Of a DNA stretch of 64,000 nucleotides, positions 25,110 to 33,827 are shown piece by piece. The notes under the pieces were generated by a model that saw only the letters and a list, made by a program, of their open reading frames with translations, did not search any database and was not told the DNA's origin. This DNA comes from Paracnuella aquatica (GTDB taxonomy: Bacteria; Bacteroidota; Bacteroidia; Chitinophagales; Chitinophagaceae), in contig NZ_QOWJ01000001.1 of NCBI RefSeq assembly GCF_003332885.2, positions 806,001-870,000 of the forward strand, given 5' to 3'. Position 1 is the first letter of the stretch; each line of letters starts with the position of its first letter. A program made the position numbers and the translations under genes.

Positions 25110-25327
25110 GATTTCATTTGATTGTTCAACAAGGGAAATAAGCGCACCTGGGCATACAAGTGCCTGCAGGCCATCAGCATGTGCACTGCTGCGAGCCGGG
25201 CATTTTGCTAAGTACAAATGCGTGTGTATGCGCACTGGAATGGCTTCAAATGTGGCATAACTTGCAAGCACAAACGCAATGAATGTTGCCGGTGCAATGC
25301 AGAAAAGAAAGAGGAGAAATCAGGACA

Positions 25328-25738
25328 TCAAAACGGGCAAAGCCTGAAGAGAAAGACGTAATACCGCGGCTTTGCGTGCCAGATCTCGTCTGGTGCTGGT
25401 TCGTGGTCGGGGTCGGTTGCCGACTCGTGGTTGTTGAGGGTGAAGCCCCGGCTCAGGCCTTTGCGCAAATACTGGCTGGCGCAGGCATTGCGCACCACAA
25501 AACGGGATTTCTTTTTCCGCTCAAATGTGGCGTGCACCCACTTTACTTCGTGTTCTTCCAGCTCTTCGATGAGCGAATGCGGACCAATAGCTTTAGGGAA
25601 ATGAACCCGCTCAATAGGCGCAAACAAACGGGCTTTAGATGATGCTTTTTTGCTTTTAGCAACACCGGCAGAGGCCTGTACAAACAGCAAGAGCACCAGT
25701 GGTGCCAGCAGGAAAAGTTTTTTGTATATGCTTTTCAT
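25328..25738 (-). CDS. Hypothetical secreted protein
   Basis: A 136-residue product with a clear signal peptide (MKSIYKKLFLLAPLVLLLF, cleavage near QASAG). It then has a basic stretch and a small domain containing VKWVHATFERKKKSRFVV, a single pair of cysteines (C84 and C134) and the acidic stretch ATDPDHEPAPDE. No family was recognised. The ATG at 25738 is chosen over 25795 because it places the signal peptide at the N-terminus. It lies 218 bp upstream of the RND adaptor on the same strand; it may be transcribed independently. Confidence 0.6.
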   Translation of the reverse strand: MKSIYKKLFLLAPLVLLLFVQASAGVAKSKKASSKARLFAPIERVHFPKAIGPHSLIEELEEHEVKWVHATFERKKKSRFVVRNACASQYLRKGLSRGFTLNNHESATDPDHEPAPDEIWHAKPRYYVFLFRLCPF

Positions 25739-26071
25739 TTTTGTACAGCAGAGATTGCCAGTTAAAAGATCGGGGTTCGCCGCAAAATTAAACAAACTAT
25801 CTAATCAAACACCTGAAGCATTAAAAGGTTCTTAACATTGAAGCGCTATACACGCTGTTTTCTGTTGGCTGTGCTTGTTTATCAATAAGGGACATCGATA
25901 TATCTTAACGAATAATTATTGATCGCAATAGGAAAATACTTTGGGAAACATCGACATGGACAACACAACAGTATGCATAACCGCAATTAAAAACAGAAAA
26001 ACATATCAAAGGTTGTACTGAAAAATTTGAAAGCCTTATTACAATTGAAATGATTTTACCGACGGCTATTT
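25739..26071. other. Gene-free interval, about 330 bp
   Basis: AT-rich spacer between the secreted-protein gene and the DUF4142 gene, ending in the hairpin at 26072. No protein-like frame, tRNA or promoter pair was recognised. Confidence 0.45.
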
Positions 26072-26117
26072 CACTAAAAACTAAACGCCTGCAGATGCAG
26101 GCGTTTAGTTTTTAGTG
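26072..26117 (-). terminator. Very strong terminator hairpin of the DUF4142 gene
   Basis: A perfect 21-bp stem (26072-26092 with 26097-26117) has a 4-nt AGAT loop, a GC-rich apex and an A/T-rich base providing the U-tract. It lies 11 bp after the stop on the minus strand. Confidence 0.9.
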
Positions 26118-26128
26118 CTTCTATTTGA

Positions 26129-26707
26129 TTATTTAAGACCACCATTGATTGCCTGGGCAGAATCGAGGTGCATGCGCAGATGTGGCAGGTGTTGTGTTGC
26201 AAAACCTTTCAGGTCAGCATTGGTTAAACCGGTAGAGGCGTTTTGAAACAGGTTCACAGCTTCCTGGTGATTGTTCACCTGCAGTTCCATATAAGCCTTG
26301 TCGAAATCTTTGCCTTTTTTGCCTTGCAGGCCATCGAGCATGGTTTTATGTTTGGGCATTAGGTCGGCCGGAAGCGTCACGTTTTTACCCATTACAATTG
26401 ATTTCAATTGGTCGGATGTTGCGCCATGGTCGCGGATGAGCGTGGTAGCAAACGATTTTACCCGTTCGCTGGATGCATTTTGCATGGCCATATTCGATGA
26501 TTGAATTTCAAGCATGTCGCTGCTGGCAGCCGTCATAGCAAAATCCTGGTCGGCGGCACTCATTGCTGTTGCCGCGGCGGATGACGTATCGGACATCGTT
26601 GTTTCGCCGGTGGTCATGTTATCGCCCTCTTTCTTATCGTTGTTGCCACAGGCCCACAAAAACGTGGTTCCTGCAATCAGGGCGGCTGCAAAAGTCTTTT
26701 TATTCAT
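26129..26707 (-). CDS. DUF4142 family lipoprotein
   Basis: A 192-residue predicted lipoprotein: signal MNKKTFAAALIAGTTFLWAC with the acylated cysteine at 20, then a low-complexity D/T/S/A linker, then a DUF4142 ferritin-like four-helix domain (about 55-190). Conserved features include VKSFATTLIRDHGATSDQL, GKDFDKAYMELQVNNHQEAV and a terminal HLPHLRMHLDSA. Conserved histidines suggest metal or haem binding, but the role is unknown. Outer-membrane or periplasmic location is expected. Monocistronic, with a 21-bp stem terminator. Confidence 0.9.
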   Translation of the reverse strand: MNKKTFAAALIAGTTFLWACGNNDKKEGDNMTTGETTMSDTSSAAATAMSAADQDFAMTAASSDMLEIQSSNMAMQNASSERVKSFATTLIRDHGATSDQLKSIVMGKNVTLPADLMPKHKTMLDGLQGKKGKDFDKAYMELQVNNHQEAVNLFQNASTGLTNADLKGFATQHLPHLRMHLDSAQAINGGLK

Positions 26708-26839
26708 AATTGAGGTTTTGTAGTAGGTGATATTAAAATTTTATGCCAGTAAAATCGGTCGCGCTTATAAGCCCTCCTTTATTTTGCGGGCACAGTTTTC
26801 ATAGGCCTATCTCCTATCTTGCAAACTAAATTTCACCAC

Positions 26840-27823
26840 ATGCGTTACCGTTCTTTTCAGGGCAATAATATATCAGAGGTAGGCCTCGGCACCTGGCAGC
26901 TGGGCAGTTCCGACTGGGGCAATGTATCAGATGAAACTGCCTTTGCCATTCTCAACACTTTTGTGGAGCTTGGCGGCAATTTTATAGATACAGCCGATGT
27001 GTACGGCATGGGCATCAGCGAAAAAGTGATCGGCCGTTTTTTAAAAACCCGGCAGGAGCAATTGTTTGTTGCCAGCAAACTGGGCCGCCGCGGCGACGCC
27101 GGTAATGGCTGGCCGCAAAATTTTTCGCTGGAGGGCATGCGCCGCGCTGTAACCGATTCGCTGGAGCACCTGCAATTGCCGCAATTATTTTTGGAGCAAC
27201 TGCATTGTATCCCTACCGAAGAAATGCGGTCGGGAAAAGTGTTCGATAACCTGCGCCAGCTGCAGTCCGAAGGCCTGATCAAGTATTGGGGCGCAAGCGT
27301 GGAAACTTCGGAAGAAGCACTCATTTGCCTGGAGCAGGAAGGGCTGGCTTCGCTGCAGATTATTTTCAACCTGTTTCGCCAGCACATAGCCGAAGAAATT
27401 TTTGAGCAGGCTGCCGCAAAAGGCGTTGCGCTGATTGTGCGGGTGCCACTGGCCAGCGGGCTGTTGTCGGGGAAATTTAACGCCAACACACAATTTGCAG
27501 CCAACGACCATCGCCATTTCAATGCGGACGGTGCCGCATTTAACGCCGGTGAAACTTTTTCAGGAGTGCCGTTTGAGCATGGCGTACAACAGGCGCAGAC
27601 GATTGCAGGCATGCTGCCCGACGACCGCACCGCATCCTGGGCCATTCGCTGGATTCTCGATCACCCGCAGGTAACCACCGTCATTCCCGGCGCCTCGAAG
27701 CCCGAACAGGTGCACAGCAATATGCTCGCCTCCGACCTTCCGCCCATCGAGCCCGGCGTGCATGAGCAATTAAGGACGTTGTACGATGCGGAGATCAAAC
27801 CGGTGATTCGGGGACATTATTGA
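26840..27823 (+). CDS. Aldo/keto reductase
   Basis: Cytoplasmic NADPH-dependent oxidoreductase with a TIM-barrel fold, reducing aldehydes or ketones; the substrate is unknown. The 327 residues include GTWQLGSSDWG, the catalytic Asp-Tyr region NFIDTADVYGMGISEKVIG, the Lys in FVASKLGRRGD, an active-site His in EQLHCIP, and the C-terminal cofactor loop VTTVIPGASKPEQVHSN. The ATG at 26840 begins the conserved MRYRSFQG; a TTG seven codons upstream is less likely. A partial -7 box (TATCTTG, 26815-26821) precedes it. It converges on glnS with a bidirectional hairpin between them. Confidence 0.9.
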   Translation: MRYRSFQGNNISEVGLGTWQLGSSDWGNVSDETAFAILNTFVELGGNFIDTADVYGMGISEKVIGRFLKTRQEQLFVASKLGRRGDAGNGWPQNFSLEGMRRAVTDSLEHLQLPQLFLEQLHCIPTEEMRSGKVFDNLRQLQSEGLIKYWGASVETSEEALICLEQEGLASLQIIFNLFRQHIAEEIFEQAAAKGVALIVRVPLASGLLSGKFNANTQFAANDHRHFNADGAAFNAGETFSGVPFEHGVQQAQTIAGMLPDDRTASWAIRWILDHPQVTTVIPGASKPEQVHSNMLASDLPPIEPGVHEQLRTLYDAEIKPVIRGHY

Positions 27824-27980
27824 GGACTGGAATTTGAAAACTAGGATTTTTTGGATTAGATCGGATTTATCAGGAAAATGGAAAATTGTTCATGCAGACA
27901 CTGGAATTTTTCATTTGTGAAAATCACCCATCCCACTTTCCAGCTAAATCTACCGCAATCCCAAGAAGCCCAGTTCTATA

Positions 27981-28016
27981 AAAAACGCCGCAACAAGTGC
28001 GGCGTTTTACTTTTTT
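27981..28016. terminator. Bidirectional terminator
   Basis: A ten-bp perfect stem (27982-27991 with 27999-28008) and a 7-nt loop, with T-runs on both strands. It separates the aldo/keto reductase and glnS genes. Confidence 0.87.
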
Positions 28017-28034
28017 CTCATGTGAACTCCACGG

Positions 28035-29705
28035 CTAAGCCTTCTTCTGTTCTTTACTCCAACTGTCCTTAAGGGTAACAGTGCGGTTAAAAACCAGGCG
28101 GCCGTAAGTATCTTTTGTGTCGAGGGTGAAATATCCTTTGCGTAAAAACTGGTATCGTTCGTTCATCTTGGCCGTCTTAAGTGCGGGCTCGGCAAATACG
28201 GTTTGCACTACTTGCAGCGAGTCCGTATTGATATAGTCTTTAAAATCGCCTTCTTCGTTGCTTGGGTCTTCCACTTTAAACAGGCGGTCGTACAAGCGCA
28301 CTTCAGCCGTTACGTTGTTGTGTGCCGAAACCCAATGCAGCGTGCCCTTTACATTGATGCCCGATGTGTCTTCGCCACTTTTACTTTCGGGTATGTAGGT
28401 GCATCGCAGTTCGGTAATATTGCCTGCGTCATCTTTAACCACTTCGTCGCAGCGAATGATGTAGGCAAATTTAAGCCGGACCATACCGCCAGGATAGAGA
28501 CGGAAAAACTTCTTCGGAGGTTGCTCCATAAAATCGTCCCGCTCAATAAATAATTCTCGGCCGAACGGAATTTCCCGAACGGTGCTTTCCGGATCTTCGG
28601 GGTTGTCTTCTCCTTTCAGCATTTCCACTTCGCCCAGTTTTTCCTCGTAGTTCCTGATCACCACTTTCAGCGGGTCAAACACTACCATGCGGCGGAGCGC
28701 TACCTTGTTCAGGTGTTCGCGAACACAAAACTCCAGCAATCCCACGTCCACCAGGTTTTCGCGTTTGGCAATGCCCACGCGGTCGCAAAAATCACGGAAA
28801 GCCTCCGGCGTGTATCCGCGGCGGCGCATCCCCGAAATTGTCGGCATGCGGGGATCATCCCAACCATCCACATGTTTTTCGGCCACCAGTTGCAGCAGCT
28901 TGCGTTTGCTCATCACCGTATAAGTCAGGTTGCGGCGGGCAAACTCGTATTGATGGGAAGGGAAAATTTCAAGTTTTTCGATAAACCAATCATACAATTC
29001 TCGGTGGGGCACAAACTCCAGCGTACAAATGGAATGCGTTACCTCTTCAATGGAGTCGCTTTGACCGTGGGCAAAATCGTACATCGGGTAAATGCACCAC
29101 TGGTCGCCGGTGCGGTGGTGGTGTGCATGCTTGATGCGGTACATGATGGGGTCGCGCATCAGCATGTTGGGATGGGCCATGTCTATTTTGGCCCGCAACA
29201 CTTTTTCGCCATCCTTGAATTGGCCAGCACGCATGGCCTCAAACAGCCTGCGGTTTTCTTCAATGCTGCGGCTGCGGAACGGGCTGTCCTTGCCGGGCTC
29301 GGTATGCGAACCCTTGAGGGCTGCAATTTCTTCCGAGGTCAGGTCGTCTACATAGGCCAGACCCTTATCAATTAGCTTCAGTGCGAAACCGTATAGTTGT
29401 TCAAAATAATCGGAGGCGTACAGCTCGTTTTTCCACTCAAAACCCAACCATTTTACGTCTTCCTTAATGCTCTCCACGTACTCCGTTTCTTCAGTAACGG
29501 GGTTGGTATCGTCGAAACGCAGGTTGGTGTAGCCGCCAAATTTTTGGGTAAGGCCAAAGTTGAGGCAAATGGAAGTGGCGTGGCCAATATGCAGGTAACC
29601 ATTGGGTTCGGGCGGAAAGCGGGTAACGATGGAACTGTATTTACCGCTCTTCAGGTCGGCTTCAATTATTTCTTCGATGAAATTGAGGCTTTTTTCTTCG
29701 GTCAT
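28035..29705 (-). CDS. glnS: Glutaminyl-tRNA synthetase
   Basis: Charges tRNA-Gln with glutamine. This class I synthetase has 556 residues, the normal bacterial length. The HIGH signature is PPEPNGYLHIGHATS (about 32-46) and the KMSKS loop is VMSKRKL. The N-terminal Rossmann catalytic domain is followed by the two-barrel anticodon-binding domain (about 345-550). The motif CTLEFVPHRELYDW is typical of GlnRS rather than GluRS. A well-formed promoter (29727-29760) lies upstream. A direct GlnRS route means the cell does not depend solely on the GatCAB amidotransferase for Gln-tRNA. Confidence 0.97.
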   Translation of the reverse strand: MTEEKSLNFIEEIIEADLKSGKYSSIVTRFPPEPNGYLHIGHATSICLNFGLTQKFGGYTNLRFDDTNPVTEETEYVESIKEDVKWLGFEWKNELYASDYFEQLYGFALKLIDKGLAYVDDLTSEEIAALKGSHTEPGKDSPFRSRSIEENRRLFEAMRAGQFKDGEKVLRAKIDMAHPNMLMRDPIMYRIKHAHHHRTGDQWCIYPMYDFAHGQSDSIEEVTHSICTLEFVPHRELYDWFIEKLEIFPSHQYEFARRNLTYTVMSKRKLLQLVAEKHVDGWDDPRMPTISGMRRRGYTPEAFRDFCDRVGIAKRENLVDVGLLEFCVREHLNKVALRRMVVFDPLKVVIRNYEEKLGEVEMLKGEDNPEDPESTVREIPFGRELFIERDDFMEQPPKKFFRLYPGGMVRLKFAYIIRCDEVVKDDAGNITELRCTYIPESKSGEDTSGINVKGTLHWVSAHNNVTAEVRLYDRLFKVEDPSNEEGDFKDYINTDSLQVVQTVFAEPALKTAKMNERYQFLRKGYFTLDTKDTYGRLVFNRTVTLKDSWSKEQKKA

Positions 29706-29726
29706 TCCTATTGTTTATGGAAAGCG

Positions 29727-29760
29727 CAAAGATAAGCAGCGGCGGGCAGTTGGCGGTAAA
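29727..29760 (-). promoter_or_regulatory. Candidate promoter of glnS
   Basis: On the minus strand TATCTTTG (29734-29727) matches TAnnTTTG exactly and a TTTACC element (29760-29755) lies 20 nt upstream. The ATG is 21 nt after the -7 box. Confidence 0.5.
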
Positions 29761-30017
29761 GGGGTAAACAATACTTGCCCGATTTGGCAATCGTAGAACG
29801 GTCAAAAAGTTTTGAATCTTAGGTAAGCCTACCGCTCAAGACTGCAATGGCTCAAATGGTGCGTAAGTTGTGCAAAACAGCTGGACGATTTAAAATTGTG
29901 GTTAATTGCGCTGGAAAACAGCCATTTACACTTCAAGTTCTGCAATATTTAGCAGCTATTTATCAAAAAATGGTACAAATAGTGCTTTAGATAAAGCGGA
30001 TTATAATTTATAAAGTT
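29761..30017. other. Gene-free spacer upstream of glnS
   Basis: The whole span from the glnS start (29705) to the small ORF at 30018 is 312 bp. Apart from the glnS promoter I see only AT-rich sequence without a clear hairpin or protein-like frame. Confidence 0.45.
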
Positions 30018-30206
30018 ATGTTTTACAATATTGCTGCCGCTCAAGATAAATTCGAGGTGTTGGTGCTTTTGGTATTGTTATTCAACATCTTCGTATTTGT
30101 AACTATCACGTTCATGCCGCATATTTACCGCAACGCGGCCAACTGGGCTACCCGCCTGGTGGACCGGATGCTGAAAGGAATTATTACCAGCCAACCGGGC
30201 GGGTAA
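30018..30206 (+). CDS. Possible small single-span membrane protein
   Basis: This 62-residue frame has one strongly hydrophobic segment (about 14-34, VLVLLVLLFNIFVFVTITF) and a basic amphipathic tail (NAANWATRLVDRMLKG). That is a plausible inner-membrane microprotein. No family was recognised. The start is ATG. No terminator or promoter was identified, and the stop is 115 bp before the next gene. Coding status is tentative; a conserved homologue in another Chitinophagaceae genome would be needed to confirm it. Confidence 0.42.
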   Translation: MFYNIAAAQDKFEVLVLLVLLFNIFVFVTITFMPHIYRNAANWATRLVDRMLKGIITSQPGG

Positions 30207-30282
30207 TTTTTTCAATGCTCCGCAAATAATTTATTGAAACCGGTGCATTCCTCCGCCAAATAAACCGCCTGCAAATGCGCCC

Positions 30283-30314
30283 TTTTTCTTTTCGCAGCCA
30301 CCGTATTAACTTTG
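30283..30314 (+). promoter_or_regulatory. Candidate promoter of the DUF5686 gene
   Basis: TAACTTTG (30307-30314) fits the -7 consensus, with a T-rich TTTTTC element about 20 nt upstream. Only 7 nt separate the box from the ATG, so the leader would be very short. Confidence 0.42.
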
Positions 30315-30321
30315 CGGCGAC

Positions 30322-32826
30322 ATGAAGCAACGAGACAGGCGATACTTTTTGAGGTTTTTGGCAATCATATTTTCCGCTTTTTCTTTCTTTAAATCTGCAG
30401 CACAAAACAAAATCCTGATCGGTCAAATTCGCGAAGCCAACAGCGGCGAGGCCATTCCGTTTGCGTCGGTGCGGTTTGCGGGTTCCGGCATTGGCAAATT
30501 GGCCGATTCGGCAGGTTATTTCCGTTTTGCTTTTGAGGCCTGGCCCACCGATACGCTGGAAATCACTTCGGTAGGATTCCAGGACTATAAATTCTTTGTA
30601 CAACCCAGCACCATTTTTTCCGACACATTGCGCCTGCAGGTAAGCATGCAGGAAGGCCGCTTCAATACCGGCGTGGTGGTCAAAGCAAAAGGCAACCGCG
30701 GCTTGTGGATGTGGCGCCGCATTGTGGCCAACAAAAAGAAAAACGACCGCTACCGGTTCGACAATTTTTCCTACGAACTTTACAACAAGCTGGAGCTGGA
30801 TCTGAAAAATGTAAGTAAGGAAAAACTGTCCGAAAGCCGTGTGCTGCGCAAGTTCCAGTTTATTTTCGACCAGATCGACACCACTGAAGATGCGCCGTTT
30901 TTGCCTGCGTATTTAACCGAAGCGGTGTCGGATTATTATTACAGTAAAACGCCCCTCCGCCGCCGCGAAGTTTTTAAAGCTACAAAAACGGTCGGTTTTA
31001 AAAACGAAAGCATTACCAAGCTGCTCGGCGGCATGGACCAGATCGTCAATTTTTACAACAACTATATCCCGGTTTTCGACAAGCAGTATGTAAGTCCTAT
31101 TTCGGACAACGGCGATGCATACTACAACTACAAAATTGCAGACACGCAGTTTGTAGCGGGGCGCCGGCTGATCCATTTTTATTTTACACCCAAACGGAAA
31201 GGCGAAAACACTTTTGAAGGCGACTGCTGGGTGCACGACACCAGTTTTGCCATACAGAAAATGAACCTCCGGCTTTCGGGTGATGCGAACATCAACTTCC
31301 TGAACAAACTCAACCTGATCCAGGAGTACCAGCTGATCAACGACAGCACCTGGTTCTTGGCAAAAGATAAGTTCGTGGTTGATGTGTCGCCGCTGGGTAA
31401 ATCCAATCTTTCTTTTATTGGCCGCAAAACCACCACTTACCGAAATGTTCTGGTGAACGATAGCACTGTGGTGCGGGAACTGGCTAAAAACAGAATTCTG
31501 GAGGAAGTGATTGTGCCCGACTCGGCAAGCCAGCAGGCCGATTCGTTTTGGACCGAAAACCGCCACGAGCAACTAACGGGCAGCGAGCAGGGCATTTATA
31601 CCATGATCGATTCGCTGATGAATATGCCGTCGTACAAAACCTACCGCAACTGGATTTATTTCCTGACGGTGGGTTACAAAGACATCGGCAATTACGAGAT
31701 TGGGCCGTGGTACAATTGGATTAGTTACAACCGGTGGGAAGGTTACCGCACCCGGTTCGATCTTGGCACGAACACGGCCTTCAGCAAGCAGTTTTATTTC
31801 CACGGCTACTTGGCTTATGGTTTCACCGACCAACGGTTTAAGTTCCAAGTGGACGGCCGTTACCTCATCAACCGCGATCCGCGCCGCCAGCTGTACCTGT
31901 CGTGGCGCAAAGACATTGATTTTGGCCAAAGTTATTATGGCGATATTTCGCAGGACAACATTTTTGCACTCGCCATCCGTAAGCAGGGTGTGCCCATCAA
32001 ATTTATTCAAATCGAAGACCGCCGCGCCGAGTACATGCACGGCTGGCGTAATGGTTTGGCGCTTACTTTTTCCGGTGCACACCGAAATTTTAACCCGCTC
32101 CTAAACCTGCCCGGCAAGGCCGACCTGGGTACCGGCCATGGAAAAGAACTGGCCACGTTTGAAGCCGGCCTGAGGGTTCGTTATGCCTACCTCGAAAAAT
32201 TCCTCGAGTCCACGTTTAACCGGATCAGCCTGGGCTCGGTGTACCCCATTGTTGATATGCGTTTTACCCGCGGAATTTCGGGTGTAGATGGCAGTGGGTA
32301 CGATTACAGCAAGCTGTATGGCTCTGTTTCGGATTACGCCAAGATTGCGCCGCTGGGAAATATTTATTACAATGTTTTTGCAGGCAGAACCTACGGCACG
32401 CTGCCTTACATGTTGCTGGATGTGGCGCCGGGTAACGAAATTTATTATTACAACCGCTACGCATTTAACCTCATTAACCGCTACGAATACATCCACGACC
32501 GGTATGCCGGTGTATTTTTCGAACACAACATTGGCAACGGGCTGTTCCGCTTTTTGCCCATTACCCGCAAGCTAAAGCTGCGGCAGCTGTGGACCGCAAA
32601 AGCGCTGTGGGGCTCGCTTTCCGCCGATAATAAAAGCCTGAATTTTGTAAACGGCCACCCGTTCCGTTCGCTGGATGGAAAAACTTACCTGGAGGTGGGC
32701 ACCGGCGTGGACAATATTCTAAAAGTGTTGCGCCTTGACCTGGTTTGGAAATTATCGCCTTGGGAATCGAACACTTCGGCACACCCAAAATTCGGTGCCT
32801 TTGTTTCGTTTAAAGTAGGCTTGTAA
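30322..32826 (+). CDS. DUF5686 / carboxypeptidase-like regulatory domain outer-membrane protein
   Basis: An 834-residue outer-membrane protein. It has a signal peptide (1-29, ending SAAQ), then a CarboxypepD_reg-like beta-sandwich (about 33-115; GQIREANSGEAIPFASV). A DUF5686 region follows (about 125-400), and a long C-terminal half (about 430-834) rich in alternating aromatic residues suggests a beta-barrel. The family is widespread in Bacteroidota and related in layout to TonB-dependent receptors and surface proteins, but its function is not known. It stands alone between its own promoter and a strong bidirectional terminator. Confidence 0.87.
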   Translation: MKQRDRRYFLRFLAIIFSAFSFFKSAAQNKILIGQIREANSGEAIPFASVRFAGSGIGKLADSAGYFRFAFEAWPTDTLEITSVGFQDYKFFVQPSTIFSDTLRLQVSMQEGRFNTGVVVKAKGNRGLWMWRRIVANKKKNDRYRFDNFSYELYNKLELDLKNVSKEKLSESRVLRKFQFIFDQIDTTEDAPFLPAYLTEAVSDYYYSKTPLRRREVFKATKTVGFKNESITKLLGGMDQIVNFYNNYIPVFDKQYVSPISDNGDAYYNYKIADTQFVAGRRLIHFYFTPKRKGENTFEGDCWVHDTSFAIQKMNLRLSGDANINFLNKLNLIQEYQLINDSTWFLAKDKFVVDVSPLGKSNLSFIGRKTTTYRNVLVNDSTVVRELAKNRILEEVIVPDSASQQADSFWTENRHEQLTGSEQGIYTMIDSLMNMPSYKTYRNWIYFLTVGYKDIGNYEIGPWYNWISYNRWEGYRTRFDLGTNTAFSKQFYFHGYLAYGFTDQRFKFQVDGRYLINRDPRRQLYLSWRKDIDFGQSYYGDISQDNIFALAIRKQGVPIKFIQIEDRRAEYMHGWRNGLALTFSGAHRNFNPLLNLPGKADLGTGHGKELATFEAGLRVRYAYLEKFLESTFNRISLGSVYPIVDMRFTRGISGVDGSGYDYSKLYGSVSDYAKIAPLGNIYYNVFAGRTYGTLPYMLLDVAPGNEIYYYNRYAFNLINRYEYIHDRYAGVFFEHNIGNGLFRFLPITRKLKLRQLWTAKALWGSLSADNKSLNFVNGHPFRSLDGKTYLEVGTGVDNILKVLRLDLVWKLSPWESNTSAHPKFGAFVSFKVGL

Positions 32827-32842
32827 AAAATACAAACACTAT

Positions 32843-32890
32843 AAAATAATAATGCCCCTGATCAAATTTGGTCAGGGGCATTATTATTTT
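32843..32890. terminator. Very strong bidirectional terminator
   Basis: A perfect 19-bp stem (32843-32861 with 32872-32890) and a 10-nt loop, with a GC apex and A/T base. It ends both the DUF5686 gene and the converging small-protein gene. Confidence 0.9.
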
Positions 32891-32902
32891 AAAACAACTG
32901 AT

Positions 32903-33259
32903 TTACGAAGGTGTGTCTTTATTCACTTTTTTGTGGATCTCAACACTTTGAAAAAACTCACCGGTTTTTTCGTCGGCGTAGATGCCGTATGCATCCACCA
33001 AAGTTCCCTTGCGGCCATCGGTTGTTTCAATAGCATATAAAATCGACATGTCGTCGGGATTGGACGGGCCTTCAAACCGGAAAAAATTTACCGCCACCAC
33101 TTCATCGGGCTTGTATTTTTTTCCTTTGTTTTCCATCGATACCATGCGGTTATTTTCAACGCGGTATTGATCGGTGTATCCTTCCGATTCCAGTCGCTTG
33201 ATGCACTTTTCCATATCGGTCATGTACGTAGTACGGTCGTTTGCAGAAGATGGTTCCAT
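32903..33259 (-). CDS. Small conserved Bacteroidota protein often labelled phosphoribosylpyrophosphate synthetase-like
   Basis: A 118-residue cytoplasmic protein. The conserved core VAVNFFRFEGPSNPDDMSI and a following TLVDAYGIYAD match a short family of about 100 residues in Bacteroidota. Some databases have given it the name phosphoribosylpyrophosphate synthetase, although it is far too short for that enzyme. The true role is unknown. The ATG at 33259 fits the family start; an upstream in-frame start at 33310 would add 17 residues and is less likely. It shares the 19-bp hairpin at 32843 as terminator. Confidence 0.78.
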   Translation of the reverse strand: MEPSSANDRTTYMTDMEKCIKRLESEGYTDQYRVENNRMVSMENKGKKYKPDEVVAVNFFRFEGPSNPDDMSILYAIETTDGRKGTLVDAYGIYADEKTGEFFQSVEIHKKVNKDTPS

Positions 33260-33481
33260 GTAAAAAAGTTTTAGGTGAATAAGACCAGGGTAAAATTGTT
33301 GCGTCGACAAAAGACCTTTTTACCCGTTGTTTTATTTTATAAGAATAATATGCCAATCCCAAAGCGGTGGAAAACTGATGCAGAAAGGTTGATAACCCAG
33401 CTATCCGTTTACCAGCTTATAATGAATGATGAAAGATTTACCCACAGTGCTATCTAAATTTTAGACACGTTTTGAAATTAA

Positions 33482-33504
33482 AAGAGCAGGTTTGCCCTGC
33501 TCTT
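33482..33504 (-). terminator. Rho-independent terminator
   Basis: A nine-bp stem (33482-33490 with 33496-33504) and a 5-nt loop are followed by T-rich sequence on the minus strand, directly after the small ORF ending at 33509. Confidence 0.78.
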
Positions 33505-33508
33505 CTGT

Positions 33509-33700
33509 TTATGTTCGGTTGTAACGGTCCCTGATGTATTCCTCCACTTCATCCGCATCGGTGCCCACTTCCTGCACGGCCCGCAAAATATCTTCTACGG
33601 GAAAAGGCAGGTTCCTTGTCAGGTAGTGGAGTGTTTCAGCATCGGCGCCCCGGGTGTTGTACCGGTCGGAGTTGGATAAAAAATTCTGGTAGCTATGCAT
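33509..33700 (-). CDS. Small DUF3606-like protein
   Basis: A 63-residue protein whose C-terminal two-thirds (AETLHYLTRNLPFP then VEDILRAVQEVG and VEEYIRDRY) resemble the DUF3606 pattern of a helix, an ELKKAVKxVG-like helix and a final EEYL helix. That assignment is from memory and weak. There is no signal peptide. The clean ATG and an immediate hairpin terminator support it as a real monocistronic gene. It lies between two other minus-strand genes with about 130 bp on the upstream side. Function unknown. Confidence 0.65.
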   Translation of the reverse strand: MHSYQNFLSNSDRYNTRGADAETLHYLTRNLPFPVEDILRAVQEVGTDADEVEEYIRDRYNRT

Positions 33701-33827
33701 AAGGTCAATATTTAGGGTATCAAATTCAAAAAATCGTACCGCTCAGCTTTTTGGTTGACCAACGGTTCAAATGCTGCATCCACAACTTTTACTTTGCAGA
33801 AAAAACGCATCAGTTTGTTCCGCATTT

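Noticed and set aside
24499-25260. 253-residue open frame on the plus strand
   Set aside because: Antisense to the efflux adaptor; Ser/Arg/Thr-rich with no recognisable motif.
26857-27645. 262-residue open frame on the minus strand
   Set aside because: Antisense to the aldo/keto reductase; no motif and typical shadow composition.
28713-29375. 220-residue open frame on the plus strand
   Set aside because: Antisense to glnS, which has full family signatures on the other strand.
32903-33259. Phosphoribosylpyrophosphate synthetase function
   Set aside because: The protein is about 118 residues and lacks the PRPP-binding loop; the name is a propagated label.
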